Shown here piece after piece: positions 53,077-62,656 of a DNA stretch of 64,000 nucleotides. Source of the DNA: Simmondsia chinensis. Lineage: Eukaryota > Streptophyta > Magnoliopsida > Caryophyllales > Simmondsiaceae. The position numbers and the translations under genes were made by a program. The stretch's first letter is position 1. The number at the start of each line of letters is the position of its first letter. The DNA is taken from positions 14,141,578-14,205,577 of the forward strand of contig JAGTTD010000025.1 of the NCBI GenBank assembly GCA_018398585.1, written 5' to 3'. The notes under the pieces were generated by a model. The model saw only the letters and a program-made list of their open reading frames with translations. It ran no database searches and was not told the origin of the DNA.

Positions 53077-54315
53077 CTACTCAAGGAGATGTTTGAGGCT
53101 TTGGTGGTCAGTTTTGATGATGAAGTGGTTCCCCTCCAAATAATGCCTCCATTTCTTCACTGCAAGCAGAATGGCTAGATATTCTTTCTCATATATGGAT
53201 AGCTGTTGGTGTTTTGGACTCAGCCCTTGACTGATACAAGCAATTGGTCTGGTGTGTTGTGATAGAACTGCACCAATGCCTAAGCTGCAGGCATCAGTTT
53301 CCAAGGTAAAAGGATGTTGGAAATCAGGCATGGCAAGCACCGGGGCTGAACACATGGCTAATTTGAGCCTTTCTAAAGCATCTTGAGCTGCTCCAGACCA
53401 TTCAAAAGCATCCTTCTTTAACAAATTAGTGAGGGGTTTAGCCATAATTCCATAGCCCGCAATGAACTTTCTGTAATAACCTGTGAGGCCTAAGAATCCT
53501 CTCAATTGTTTTATGTTTTGGGGAGTGGGCCAATCTCTCATAGCTTGCACCTTGTTTGGGTCAGTAGCTACTCCTTCCTTTGACACAATGTGCCCCAGGT
53601 ATTCGACTTGGGTTTGAGCAAAGGAGCATTTTGCAAGTTTAGCAAAGAGCTTGTTCTGGTGCAGTATCGAAAAAACCTGTCTCAGATGGCTAATGTGAGC
53701 ATCCAAAGAAGGGATGTAGACCAAAATGTCATCAAAGAAGACCAACACAAACTTCCTTAGCTGCTCCTTAAACACCCAGTTCATCACTGCTTGAAATGTT
53801 GCGGGGGAATTTATCAAACCAAAAGGCATGACTACAAACTCATAGTGACCATGGTGGGTCCTGAAAGCAGTTTTGGGGATGTCCTCATCCCTCACTCGAA
53901 TCTTATGGTAGCCTTGCCCTAAGTCTAGCTTAGAATAATACTGAGAACCATTAAGCTCATCAAGTAAATCGTCAATGATAGGTATGGGGAACTCATCCTT
54001 CACTATGAGGTAATTCAAATGTATGTAGTCCACACACATCCGAGCAGTTCCATCCTTCTTCTTCACAAGGATCACTGGAGAAGCATAAGGGCTGTAACTA
54101 TGCCTTATAAACTTGGATTTCAACAATGCTTCCACCCGCTCTTCAATTTCACTCTTCTGTGAATGAGGATATTTGTAAGGCCTCAGGTTTACAGGATCTG
54201 ATTGAGCCTTCAAGGGAATAGCATGGTCGAGAGCTCTCCTGGGAGGCAGAGATGTGGGCATAACAAATGCCTCCTTGAATTCTGACAACAATGCCTCAAT
54301 TTGAGGGGTCCCTAG
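53077..54315 (-). CDS. G reverse transcriptase and RNase H
   Basis: An uninterrupted frame of more than 410 codons in G; the reading extends a few codons into H at its start. RPYKYPHSQKSEIEERVEAL, SPYASPVILVKKKDGTARMC, QYYSKLDLGQGYHKIRV (first Asp), FVVMPFGLINSPATFQAVMN and VLVFFDDILVYI (active site) are all present. GFLGLTGYYRKFIAGYG leads into RNase H, HPFTLETDACSLGIGAVLSQ and YEKEYLAILLAVKKWRHYL. The catalytic residues I can check are intact. It ends at a stop after HQSLKHLLE, replacing a Gln-type codon. Confidence 0.95.
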   Translation of the reverse strand, partial: LGTPQIEALLSEFKEAFVMPTSLPPRRALDHAIPLKAQSDPVNLRPYKYPHSQKSEIEERVEALLKSKFIRHSYSPYASPVILVKKKDGTARMCVDYIHLNYLIVKDEFPIPIIDDLLDELNGSQYYSKLDLGQGYHKIRVRDEDIPKTAFRTHHGHYEFVVMPFGLINSPATFQAVMNWVFKEQLRKFVLVFFDDILVYIPSLDAHISHLRQVFSILHQNKLFAKLAKCSFAQTQVEYLGHIVSKEGVATDPNKVQAMRDWPTPQNIKQLRGFLGLTGYYRKFIAGYGIMAKPLTNLLKKDAFEWSGAAQDALERLKLAMCSAPVLAMPDFQHPFTLETDACSLGIGAVLSQHTRPIACISQGLSPKHQQLSIYEKEYLAILLAVKKWRHYLEGNHFIIKTDHQSLKHLLE

Positions 54316-54561
54316 TGTCACGGGATGAGCGCAGATCACCCGTGCGGCGCCCGGGCCCTGAGGCTAGGGCCGGGCCAGCCTACCCCTTATGGTCAACAAG
54401 AAGCAATATGCACCTTCAAGAGACGAAATACACGGCATACCACGGACATACCTGAACACAATCAATGCGCATTAGTATCGGACAGGCTTAGGAGACCCCA
54501 TATGGCATATGTCTGCTTATTGAGCACGGGGGATAGTGTCAGCCAAAGGCGGCCCGTGATA
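54316..54561 (-). repeat. H 3' LTR (246 bp)
   Basis: Plus-strand TGTCACGGGATGAGC to GCGGCCCGTGATA. It is the same as the right LTR from its start until about TCTGCTTATTGA. It then has its own 38-bp end, where the right LTR has an inverted copy of its opposite end. Confidence 0.85.
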
Positions 54562-55079
54562 CTCTCCCCCACCTAATTCCACAAGCGTCCTCGTTGCGGG
54601 TACCAGTCCATCATCGCATCCCCTCCAATATGACACCCCTGACATGCTATTGACACTCACCTGCTAATAAGCAGCGTGCCCAAAAAGCAGCGTGCCAGCT
54701 CCATGCACCATAGTGCACCACGTACACATCTCGCTCCACGATGCTTGTTGACTCCTCACCTTGTGAACTTCGCACTGCACCCCAAGGATCGGCCCAATGT
54801 CCACACAGTAAGCCAGCCATACGGTCAGCACGCCTAACCGGCACCCAACACGGTGCGCCTTCCGCCACATCCGGAACCGCGAGCCACTCAACTTCCCTCC
54901 GAAAGTTCCTCGTTAGAGTGCCCCTCCCACACAAGGAGTTTCCATACACGGACAAACCCGCTCAACGCACCTAGGACACGAGCAACTCCCATTCCCTAGG
55001 AGTGTCCACCACCACGGACAAAGCTCGGTCCCACCACAGCTGCTTACTCGCATATCCTGAGCCTCGCTCTGATACCACT
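54562..55079 (-). other. H interior: polypurine tract, non-coding, primer site
   Basis: The minus-strand polypurine tract is GGTGGGGGAGAG near 54562-54574. The primer site AGTGGTATCAGAGCGAGG is at 55061-55078, with one mismatch to the usual ATTGG start. The open frames found here (for example 54741-54974) show no domain. Confidence 0.75.
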
Positions 55080-55364
55080 TGTCACGGGATGAGCGCAGAT
55101 CACCCGTGCGGCGCCCGGGCCCTGAGGCTAGGGCCAGGCCAGCCTACCCCCTATGGTCAATAAGCAGCAATATGCACCTTCAAGAGACGAAATACACGGC
55201 ATACCACGGACATACCTGAACACAATCAATGCGCATTAGTATCGGACAGGCTTAGGAGACCCCATATGGCATATGTCTGCTTATTGACCATAGGGGGTAG
55301 GCTGGCCCGACCCTAGCCTCAGGGCCCAGGCGCCGCACAGGTGATCTGCGCTCATCCCGTGACA
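55080..55364 (-). repeat. H 5' LTR (285 bp, itself palindromic)
   Basis: Arms 55080-55167 and 55277-55364 are inverted copies with about five mismatches over 88 bp, so the LTR can fold on itself. The end carrying the U3 start differs from the left LTR. Confidence 0.87.
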
Positions 55365-55408
55365 CTAGGCTCTAAATTAGTTGCAGGTTCTGCTGAAATG
55401 GCATTAAG

Positions 55409-56157
55409 CTAGCATATCCATTGGCACCCTTCCTTTCTCCGCATCTTCTCAAGCTTGCTAACCTTCATGAGCTGCAAATTTCCTTTCTCCATGATCCCTT
55501 GTAGAACCACACGCTTCCTCTTTCTATCAAAAGAGACTGATAGCTGAGCACAATCAAATACTAATGGGCTGATTGTCTTCATCCAATCCACACCCAAAAC
55601 CATATCACATCCTCCAAGCTTGAGTACTCTGAAATCAGACCCAAATGTGTGTCCCTGCCTACACCATTTGAATTCTTTACATTTCATTTGAGTGATCATG
55701 GAATTACCATCAGCCACTGTAACAGCTAGGGGACTAGTCTTGATCATTTCATGCCCCACAACCTTAACAATTTTTGGATCAACAAAGCTGTGTGTACTGC
55801 CACTGTCGATCAAAATAAATAACTGCTTCTGTCCAGCTTCACCCCTGATCTGGATGGTGTTGTGGGAAGCATTTCTTGTCAATGCACGAACTGAAATTTC
55901 CATCTCATCAAGATCTCCATCCCCAATGTCATCCTCCCACTGCTGTTCAGTTGTATCCTCTTCAGACTCTTCTTCCTCTGGCTCACTAGATTCAATTCCA
56001 GACACAGCCATCAGGTGTTTGGGATTACATCTATGCCTATAGAAGTATTTCTGATTACAATGAAAACACAGCCTCTGATTCTTCCTGTCCTCATTACCCA
56101 CCGGTTTAGCAGTAGAACCTAAAGCACCCTGCTACAGTGTAGGCCCAGGTACAACCC
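55409..56157 (-). CDS. G zinc knuckle and protease
   Basis: The frame 56101-55409 has CFHCNQKYFYRHRC near the start (chromovirus-type knuckle, complete), and an acidic linker (EPEEEESEEDTTEQQWEDD). LFILIDSGSTHSFVD near residue 97 is the protease active site. GGCDMVLGVDWM near residue 168 is the protease C-terminal motif. A stop at 55409 follows, shortly before H. A frameshift and stop separate it from gag. Confidence 0.92.
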
Positions 56158-56769
56158 TTATTCTTGGATATCAGAACTGGTTAGAACAGTCGCCTCCATC
56201 AACTTAGCCTTAGTAAAGGCTTGGGACAAGGATACAGGGTTTAAGGCCTTAACCAAGTTTTTAATTCTTGGCTTAAGGCCACTAATAAAGCTAGAAATGT
56301 AGTAAGAATCATGAGCTCCCGGACAAACAGAGAGCATTCTAGCACGCAAGTTTTCAAACTTAGTCATATAGTCCCTCACGGATGAGGTTTGCACTTATTT
56401 ATTGAAGTGATCAATCACCTCTCCCGGGTCCTCCTCTCCATATCTTTCACATAACTCATTCACAAAATCATCCCAAGTTAAATCAGGACAACTACGGATC
56501 AAGCTATAATACCAAGTCTCATGATCGCCTTGTAGATAAACAGCAACTAATTTCACTTTCTCCAATTCATCAGTGTGGTAAAATTTAAAGTACCTTTCAC
56601 ATCTTCTGATCCAAGATTGTGGGTTCTTTCCATCAAATGTGTCTATCTCCACACGAGGTTGTCTAGGTGCCAATGTCCTAGCTGCGATCGATCCTTGTTC
56701 ATTGGATCTAGCTGACTGAGAAGCAGCAGGATCTGGGGGTCTATCGGGCTGACGAGCAGGGGAAAGCAA
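56158..56769 (-). pseudogene. G gag core
   Basis: One frame with a single in-frame stop at 56395-56397. RVEIDTFDGKNPQSWIRRCE, LQGDHETWYYSLIRSCPDLT, ELCERYGEEDPGEVIDHFNK, then after the stop SVRDYMTKFENLRARML and GLKPRIKNLVKALNPVSLSQ. Standard chromovirus gag. Confidence 0.92.
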
Positions 56770-57064
56770 TCCAGCTCCAACTGGTAACTACTGGCGATCA
56801 AATTGTTGTTGTAACCCCTAAATTCGAGCTTCCAGCTACTGTGAGTGTTGCTCCAACCTCTCAGCAATCCTCTGATCTTGATTTAACTGCAATGTAGTAA
56901 ACATTTCCTGCATTTGAATCCGCAATTGCTCAAACTAATTGATCTCACCCTCAGGGCGTGGGTTAGAACTCACAGCTGCAACATAACTCGGATTCCAGCT
57001 CTGGTTGTTGCTTCGACCATTTGAGCTGATTGCCTCTTCCTTGTCAAATCAACAGCAGATAATG
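56770..57064 (-). pseudogene. G gag N-terminus and leader
   Basis: A Gln/Leu-rich helical segment on the minus strand (LRIQMQEMFTTLQLNQDQRI, then LEQHSQ) with in-frame stops. It corresponds to the coiled-coil N-terminus of E and L gag. The start codon cannot be assigned safely. Confidence 0.65.
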
Positions 57065-57082
57065 CAAAGCTCTGATACCAAT
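57065..57082 (-). promoter_or_regulatory. G primer-binding site (initiator tRNA-Met)
   Basis: ATTGGTATCAGAGCTTTG on the minus strand right after the LTR. Confidence 0.92.
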
Positions 57083-57371
57083 TGTTATAATTCAGGGTCA
57101 ATCCTGAATTATAACCAAGCAGTGAAGAATTTGGGATGGGGGAAGAAGGGAGATTAGATGAGGAATTAGAAGAAGATTGAGATAGGAGAAGAAAATATGT
57201 ATTTCATTGCATATCCTTCTTGCACTCTAAGTATCATATTTATCCTATGTAATGGCTAAGTACAAGCCTAGCTCCAAGTACTAACAAGTATAATACGTAT
57301 AACATCACATATGACAACTTATTACATTTAATCAACTATAACTTGCTATAAGAACTAATCCGGCTATGACA
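57083..57371 (-). repeat. G 5' LTR
   Basis: 289 bp, equal in length to the 3' LTR and nearly identical to it. Confidence 0.95.
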
Positions 57372-57376
57372 TGTAT

Positions 57377-58760
57377 TCAATGACAAAAAATTTTTTTGGA
57401 GGATCTTCATCCTCATCGATTAGATCGTGTACATAAGTCCCATACATGCTATTTTTCTTCAAGCTTTCTTCTTTAAAGATAGCCTCGTATCTAGCGGTGC
57501 ACTCTTCTAGTTGTAGGTGCGTCTTGAAGTTAGAGCCTTCAAAAATTTTTCCTAAATTCAATATCCAAGCCATTAAAAGTTAGCTTAGCGTATTAAACTT
57601 CCGGAAGGGCTACTATACACTTTAACCTGGCTCTCTTGAACTGGTCAATGTAATATTTCACAGATTTGTATGGCTTTTGTCTCATTCGAGCTAAGTCAGA
57701 CAAGAAAGTTCCTAACTCTATTCTTGGAAACTGAACCTAGAATTGCCTTGTCATGTCATCCCAACAATAGATGGAATTCATTTGCAGGCTAATGTACCAC
57801 TGAAGAGTGGTCCCAGTTAAGAAGCTGGGGAACAATCTAGGCTTCAGATACTAATTGTAAGTTGTTTCCCTGCACTAGTAATTAAATCTTACTAAGTGCT
57901 CTAGGGCAGACATAGTCCCTTCCCCCAAGAAGATGGTAAACTCGGGAATTTTACATTCTATAGGAAAAGGGTAGTTCCTCTCTATATAGTTAGGGTAAAG
58001 TATGCCATACAAGGGTTTATGACACTTCTGAGGCTTGGCCCATATAGCTGCTCGATGACAACCAGTTTGTCTTGGACGGATAGGTTGGGCACAAGGTTAT
58101 GCGCCCACCACTGCCACCCGAGTGGGGGAGGATCTCAAGGGGGATCTGCAGGATATCCCTCAACACCTGTCACAATTAGCTGAGGGAATGAATGTTGTTG
58201 CCAAAACCCTAGGTAACCCCTCTAATTGATTTTCCATGCTTGGTTAGCCACGAAATATGTCCCAGTAGGACCTAGGCTATACAGTATGCTTTGGAGTACA
58301 CCAATATTAACAGGCTAGTGATTCATCCTTGCGTCATCAGTTCCCAAGCCTTGGTCTTGAGGAAGTAGGTGATTAACTTGCCCCTCCATTGAGATAGGTA
58401 TGTAGAGGTCTATGAAGGAGAGGCTACTTTCTAGAAGTGGATACTTGTCGTTGCATTCCTACTTCAAGGCCTTGAGTTGGCTTTGAGGTTACTTGCACTT
58501 CCTGTGGAGGGTATGAACGGTTTTCCCCCCTGTCTTGGGATAAGTAACATTGGAACATTGGCGTTGCGATCCCTTAAGGCCAAAGAAAAACTCTGATTCC
58601 AAGGGTCGGCAACCCTAAGAGGCACATTTTTCCTACGGCTAGATTTCGAGTGTGTGATACTCAAGTTAGCCATAATTGGATTTTCTTCTCCTAAGGACAT
58701 TGTAGTCAATTTGAGTTGCTGGTAATTGTGAGCTCGAGGGGGCCTCATGAGGATATCCTC
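57377..58760 (-). pseudogene. K gag
   Basis: Minus strand, 57850-57560 reads LFPSFLTGTTLQWYISLQMN, CWDDMTRQF (stop) VQFPRIELG, LSDLARMRQKPYKSVKYYID and QFKRARLKCIVALPEV: the Tat gag core that assembles the particle. Then FNGLDIEFRKNF and the frame 57573-57364 (THLQLEECTARYEAIFKEES, NSMYGTYVHDL). Further upstream (58748-58464) only SSRRKNVPLRVADPWNQSF is open, without known domain. Several stops and shifts. It continues at 51161 on the other side of G. Confidence 0.8.
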
Positions 58761-59565
58761 TTAAGTTGCTTGATATCTTCTCTAACAGCATGAACCAAGC
58801 CATTGTGAGCCACAGCCTGTTTAAACAAGATAGGCTCGACCTTAACTACTGTCTATCTTACCACGTCCTTAGCATAAGGGTAGCAGTAGAAGAGAAGATT
58901 GAGCTCATTTTAACTAAAACTCCGTCAGTCTCTATGTGAAGGCTATCACGCATCGAGGTTCCAACATTGTTTATTACAACTCTCATGACAACAGAGCTTT
59001 CATGCTAGTTTGCTAGATTGTGCTCTGTTTTAGCATGTTGTCTCCTAAGGACTTCTTTCATTGTTTGTTGAATTTATTGGTCCACAATTTCTAAACAGCG
59101 TTGAAGCATAGCCATGAAACCCTAGTGAGAATAGCCAACTATATCTATTCGTTCACCCACAAGGGATGTCATCATCACCACCCGCTTCACCGCTGTAGCT
59201 ATGACTCGATTCATCCCATCGTGTTATATGGCTCTGTTCAAGAGGATGCTCAAGTGGGGATCCAAATATGGCTGAGTCCCCTGACTTCTCATGCTCAGGG
59301 GCACTAGACCTCTTCTTTTATACCATTGGTGAATGGTCTAAAACTACATTTTTGTTGGGAATAACTAACCTAGTTATTAATTAATCTAACTTCGAATCTA
59401 ATTGTTGGGTTCACGGCTCTCCAATTGTGGTCACAATAAAGTGCACCTATCAAAGCACTCAGTGTAGGAGATTCTACTCCCTTCCTAAGCCTCCAATCGA
59501 AGAGTCACACTTCATGAGACCTCACGCGTGAGAGTTCTCGGGAATAGGGTTATCTCTATACATCT
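58761..59565 (-). other. K gag start region and leader
   Basis: No reliable frame. Short open pieces and no domain. It corresponds to the gag N-terminus and the untranslated leader of K. Confidence 0.5.
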
Positions 59566-59583
59566 CTTTGCTCTAATACCAAT
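59566..59583 (-). promoter_or_regulatory. K primer-binding site (initiator tRNA-Met, mutated)
   Basis: The minus strand reads ATTGGTATTAGAGCAAAG just after the LTR end CCCCAACA, with one change (TAT-T-AGAGC) from the usual complement. Confidence 0.75.
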
Positions 59584-60318
59584 TGTTGGGGCGAATTTTA
59601 AAATTTTCCTTAGTTTATTAAACTAGCATAGTGGAAGGCCGTAAATTTCTTAATTTTAAACCTAGGGTTGATTTAAAATTTCTAATTTTAAATCTACAAA
59701 TTTAAATTCCTAATTCAAATCTACAGGCCTCTACTCTAATACATTCATAACAATAACATAAATTTATACCAGGCATAATAAGAGAAGTTGTAAATAAATA
59801 GAAAATAGAAAAACTTAAAAGTGAAGCAAAGAAGAGCAGACTCGAATTTACTCCAAATTAAGAGTACCAGAAGAATAATAATATCTCCTCAATAAGCCAA
59901 GAAACTGAGGCCGAGTGGCCTTCTGTGCAATGACCTCGAAATGCCCAGAGATTGGACTTCTAAAAATATTAAACTTTGAGGAAAGAAAAATTTCTAAATA
60001 ATTTTTTTTCTCTCCCATTAGGTCTCTTAAAGTCAATGCTTTTAGAAACCCTTTATTTTTAATTCTAATTGAATGCCAAACCTCTTAGAATAGGTACCTC
60101 GATTTATAGTAGTGTACCGGAGCGAAAATTTTGATTTTTCCGATGTGGGATTCGCTGGCTTTAAAACAAAATGCATCGTATCATATACTTGCATAGGTCA
60201 AATACTGCATTTTGAATAGGTTAAAATCGCGTTATTTTATTTTTCAAAAACTATGCCATGTGTCGCGTCAAGATAGGCCAGCACTCAAAGGCGCGGATTG
60301 CGCCTTGGTGTACCAAAG
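59584..60318 (-). repeat. K 5' LTR, 3' part (cut by F)
   Basis: 735 bp visible, plus-strand start TGTTGGGGCGAATTTT. A minus-strand TATAAAT lies near 60102. It aligns with the K 3' LTR from 1846. The rest must be beyond F. Confidence 0.7.
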
Positions 60319-60758
60319 TGTCATGATTCTAGAAGATGGGGCATATGAAATTGAGTAATAGTAAGTCAAAGATTGCAATAAAATAGTATGAGTCCTTAGT
60401 TTAAGTCTAATTAGCATCTCATTAACCTCATTGGCTGGTAGCTTATAGGATATGGAGGGAAATGTAGTTAAGTTGGTTTAGTTAGTTGTGGCGGTAGAGT
60501 AGTGTCTAGGTGCAATATCCCTGTTGATAGTTTCTACTTAGCCAATTGAGCTATGTTGATGTATAAAGAGGTGAGTTCATTTGTGAGTCTCATTGAATGA
60601 TAATGAAAAACATTTTCTTCTTCTCTTATCCCTAGTTCTCTCTGATTCTCTTCTCTACTCTCTTGATTTCTCATCTTAATCTCACTTCTTTCTCTTTCTC
60701 TACTCTATTTCTTCATCCATCCTAGGTTATAATTCAAGATTGATCTTGAATCATAACA
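60319..60758 (+). repeat. F 5' LTR
   Basis: 440 bp, TGTCATGATTCTAG to TTGAATCATAACA, with a CT-rich tract near 60608-60720 as in D. A TATA-like TATAAAGAG is at 60572. Confidence 0.8.
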
Positions 60759-60772
60759 ATTGGTATCAGAGC
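60759..60772 (+). promoter_or_regulatory. F primer-binding site (initiator tRNA-Met)
   Basis: ATTGGTATCAGAGC directly after the LTR. Confidence 0.88.
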
Positions 60773-61447
60773 TTGTGAATTTGCTTCCAATTAGTTGAAT
60801 TAAGTTCAATTTGATTGCAAAGTATTAGATCAAGTTTTAAGTGACATTAAGCTCTTGAACAGATTGTATTTGATCAAGATATTGTGCAAAATTATTCAGA
60901 TTGTTCTGCTATTTGGATTGAAATTGATTTAGATTCAGTTCAAAAGTGCTCTTAGCACAGTAATATAGCTGTCTCTTGTGATCTTGTGATCTTAAATCAT
61001 CAATTAAGCTGGACTTGCACCAGATTCAGTTGATTCCAAAGTGAACTTGCTGACTTAACCTCCAATCAAGCTCTTAGCAAAAATTGCACTTGATGTCACT
61101 GGATTTCTATTCAAGCTAAGCTCTGCACTTCGAATCTCAACTTCAGTTGTAGTGTTAAATTGTTCGGATTGTTCGATACAATGACATTTGCATTTAATCC
61201 AGCTTCTATGTTTGATTAGTATCAGATCATGCTGAAGTGCTGAGCTATTAGCTGCAGTTGCTTCTTGTTCATTATTTTTGAGATTGCTAGCTGACATTGT
61301 TCTTGAATCAGCTAAACTATTGGCTTAAAATCAAGACAGTGATGGAATGTGATGCAAGCATTAATTCATTCGAGAAAACTTCACAGAAGGTGTTACAGAT
61401 TCTTTAAAGTATGCTGATCACTTTGCAAAAGATGCGGCAAGAGGTTG
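60773..61447 (+). other. F interior, left part
   Basis: A leader-like AT-rich sequence comparable to 4077-4620 of D. From about 61331 a short frame starts MECDASINSFEKTSQKVLQI and then stops. No domain. Confidence 0.5.
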
Positions 61448-61502
61448 AGCAAAAGAGTGTGATGCCGCATCAGCCCCCACTGATCAGCTAGCAAGGAGGG
61501 CT

Positions 61503-62392
61503 GGAAAAAACTACTGGAAAAAGAATCGCCGCCGGAAAAAGGCGGCGTGGCAAGGTGACGCCGCTAAGGGTCCGGTGGTGGACAATGGAAGAACCGTTGA
61601 GGGGGGTGGCGTGGTGCCCACCCTAGGTCCGGTGCAAGATGAGACTCTCGGACCTATCATTGGACCTAGGGAGGTCTCTAGTAGTGGCCTTAGGGTTGGG
61701 CTGCAAGTTGGTGAGGGGGATCTTCTTCATGGGTCTTCTACTGGGCCTGTAGCTGTTGTTGGGCCAACCAGGCCTCAGAATGAGCTTACGGATAATGGAT
61801 TGGGGGTTGGGGTTGATGATCGGGTTGCACCGCATGGTGCCAGCCTACCATCCTCTACTTGGCCCGCTCCTCGGTCATTTAGTGGGCCATTTCTTGGGGT
61901 CCGCCTTGGGCCTGTAACGCCCCCCATGCTGCTGGGGGGGGCTCTCCAAGTTCTGGGCCCTCAGGCCCAGAACCGGGGGTGATCCCAGCTCACACCCTTG
62001 CCCAGCGCAGATGCGCTAGGCCTACCGGGGCCCATTGGGCCTCAGGCTCCCCTGCCGAGCCCGTAAGGGCCTCGGCTTCCTCTCCCCTGCCCGATTTTTC
62101 TGATTGGGTTGGGGACGCTTTGGTTCACTCAGAGTTCCGGATTGAAGCTGATTCGTCTACCAGTGAGGAGGATTTGAGTCGAGCTTTGGTTCCAAGTGAG
62201 ATTGTGGATGCACAAGACCACCTACTGAGGATTCTAGAGCCTGATTCTAACTCTATGAACTCTGCTTCTTCTATTGGGCCTGAAGAGAGATCTACGGTTC
62301 AGCCTCAGATTGATTGTTGGGTGTCTCGAGCGGCTTTGAAGAAGCAGGATCAAGCAAACAACAACAAGTCAAAGGGTAAGAAGAAATCGTGA
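61503..62392 (+). pseudogene. N ORF1-like coding region
   Basis: Two overlapping open frames, about 61503-61982 and 61979-62392, joined by one frameshift near 61980. The first is Gly/Pro/Val-rich with repeated G-P motifs (VPTLGPVQDETLGPIIGP, then LGVRLGPVTPP). The second is acidic (SDWVGDALVHSEFRIEADS, SSIGPEERSTVQ) and ends in a basic tail (NNNKSKGKKKS). The repeats and basic tail fit the C-terminal half of plant L1 ORF1. I see no DUF4283 or zinc knuckle. It might instead be a retrocopied host gene part; the identity is uncertain. Confidence 0.5.
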
Positions 62393-62638
62393 ATCAAGTT
62401 GAGGATTGCTTGGCGTTTGTTCACTTTGTTTTTCTCTTGTTTCTTTGTTTAGATTTGTACTCAGGAATTTTGTTTGATGTTCCTTTGTATTTCATCTTTG
62501 TTGCTTTTGCTTATTGCTTTCCTTTTTGGATTTGCTTGTTGGCTTTGGCCTTGTTGGGGTATGCCCCACGTGCATCATGGAGAACATCTTGTACGGTTTT
62601 TTTTTATATATACAATCACTGACTTATCAAAAAAAAAA
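62393..62638 (+). other. N 3' UTR and poly(A)
   Basis: T-rich 3' UTR immediately after the ORF1-like stop, ending in A11. There is no room for ORF2. Confidence 0.75.
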
Positions 62639-62656
62639 AGCAAAAGAGTGTGATGC

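Larger units (their letters stand above)
54316..55364 (-). mobile_element. H: TRIM-like element with 88-bp terminal inverted repeats
   Basis: 1049 bp between 4-bp repeats CTAG (54312-54315, 55365-55368). The left LTR is 54316-54561 and the right 55080-55364. Next to the right LTR is an initiator-Met primer site, next to the left a polypurine tract, both minus-strand, so it transposed by reverse transcription. The 518-bp interior has no recognisable protein. The outermost 88 bp at each side are inverted copies (54316-54403 and 55277-55364), unusual for an LTR element. Base composition is clearly more GC-rich than its surroundings. Confidence 0.88.
51162..57371 (-). mobile_element. G: chromovirus-type Ty3 element, carrying H
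   Basis: Two 289-bp LTRs, TSD TGTAT (51157-51161, 57372-57376), an initiator-Met primer site and full gene order on the minus strand. The LTRs are nearly identical. H sits between protease and RT. RT and RNase H form one long open frame, the best preserved pol of the window; gag and integrase have few breaks. It inserted into K gag. Confidence 0.95.
1846..60318 (-). mobile_element. K: old Tat-type Ty3 retrotransposon that hosts most other insertions
   Basis: On the minus strand, K reads 5' LTR (59584-60318, cut by F), an iMet-like primer site (59571-59583), gag, protease, RT, RNase H, integrase, an opposite-strand ORF with a plant mobile domain, a polypurine tract (near 28035) and a 3' LTR ending at 1846. 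The order and the antisense ORF after integrase fit the Tat lineage. The two LTR pieces share many blocks (for example 'AATTTTAAACCT', 'ATAAATAGAAAA') but are clearly diverged, so K is old. D, C, M, B and G interrupt it. Its right end lies beyond F, outside what I can trace. Alternatively the LTR at 1846 comes from a sister copy, but the duplication-verified joins make one element the simpler reading. Confidence 0.7.
61448..62656 (+). mobile_element. N: ORF1-only LINE with 18-bp TSD
   Basis: The element 61466-62638 is bounded by AGCAAAAGAGTGTGATGC at 61448-61465 and again at 62639-62656. It ends in poly(A) (62629-62639) after TATATATACAATCACTGACTTATC, the 3' end style of plant L1 elements. 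It begins with GC-rich sequence (CGCCGCCGG…GGCGGCG), typical of L1 5' regions. It contains one Pro/Gly-rich coding region but no endonuclease or RT. Confidence 0.87.

Noticed and set aside
54741..54974. Protein-coding gene within H
   Set aside because: TRIM interiors are normally non-coding. Frames here occur on both strands because of GC-rich sequence and show no domain.
54316..55364. H as a DNA transposon, because of its terminal inverted repeats
   Set aside because: The primer site for initiator tRNA-Met, polypurine tract and two direct LTR copies show a retroelement; the inverted repeats are secondary.
62389..62622. Hydrophobic frame (VHFVFLLFLCLDLYSG) as a membrane protein
   Set aside because: It is T-rich 3' UTR of the LINE N.
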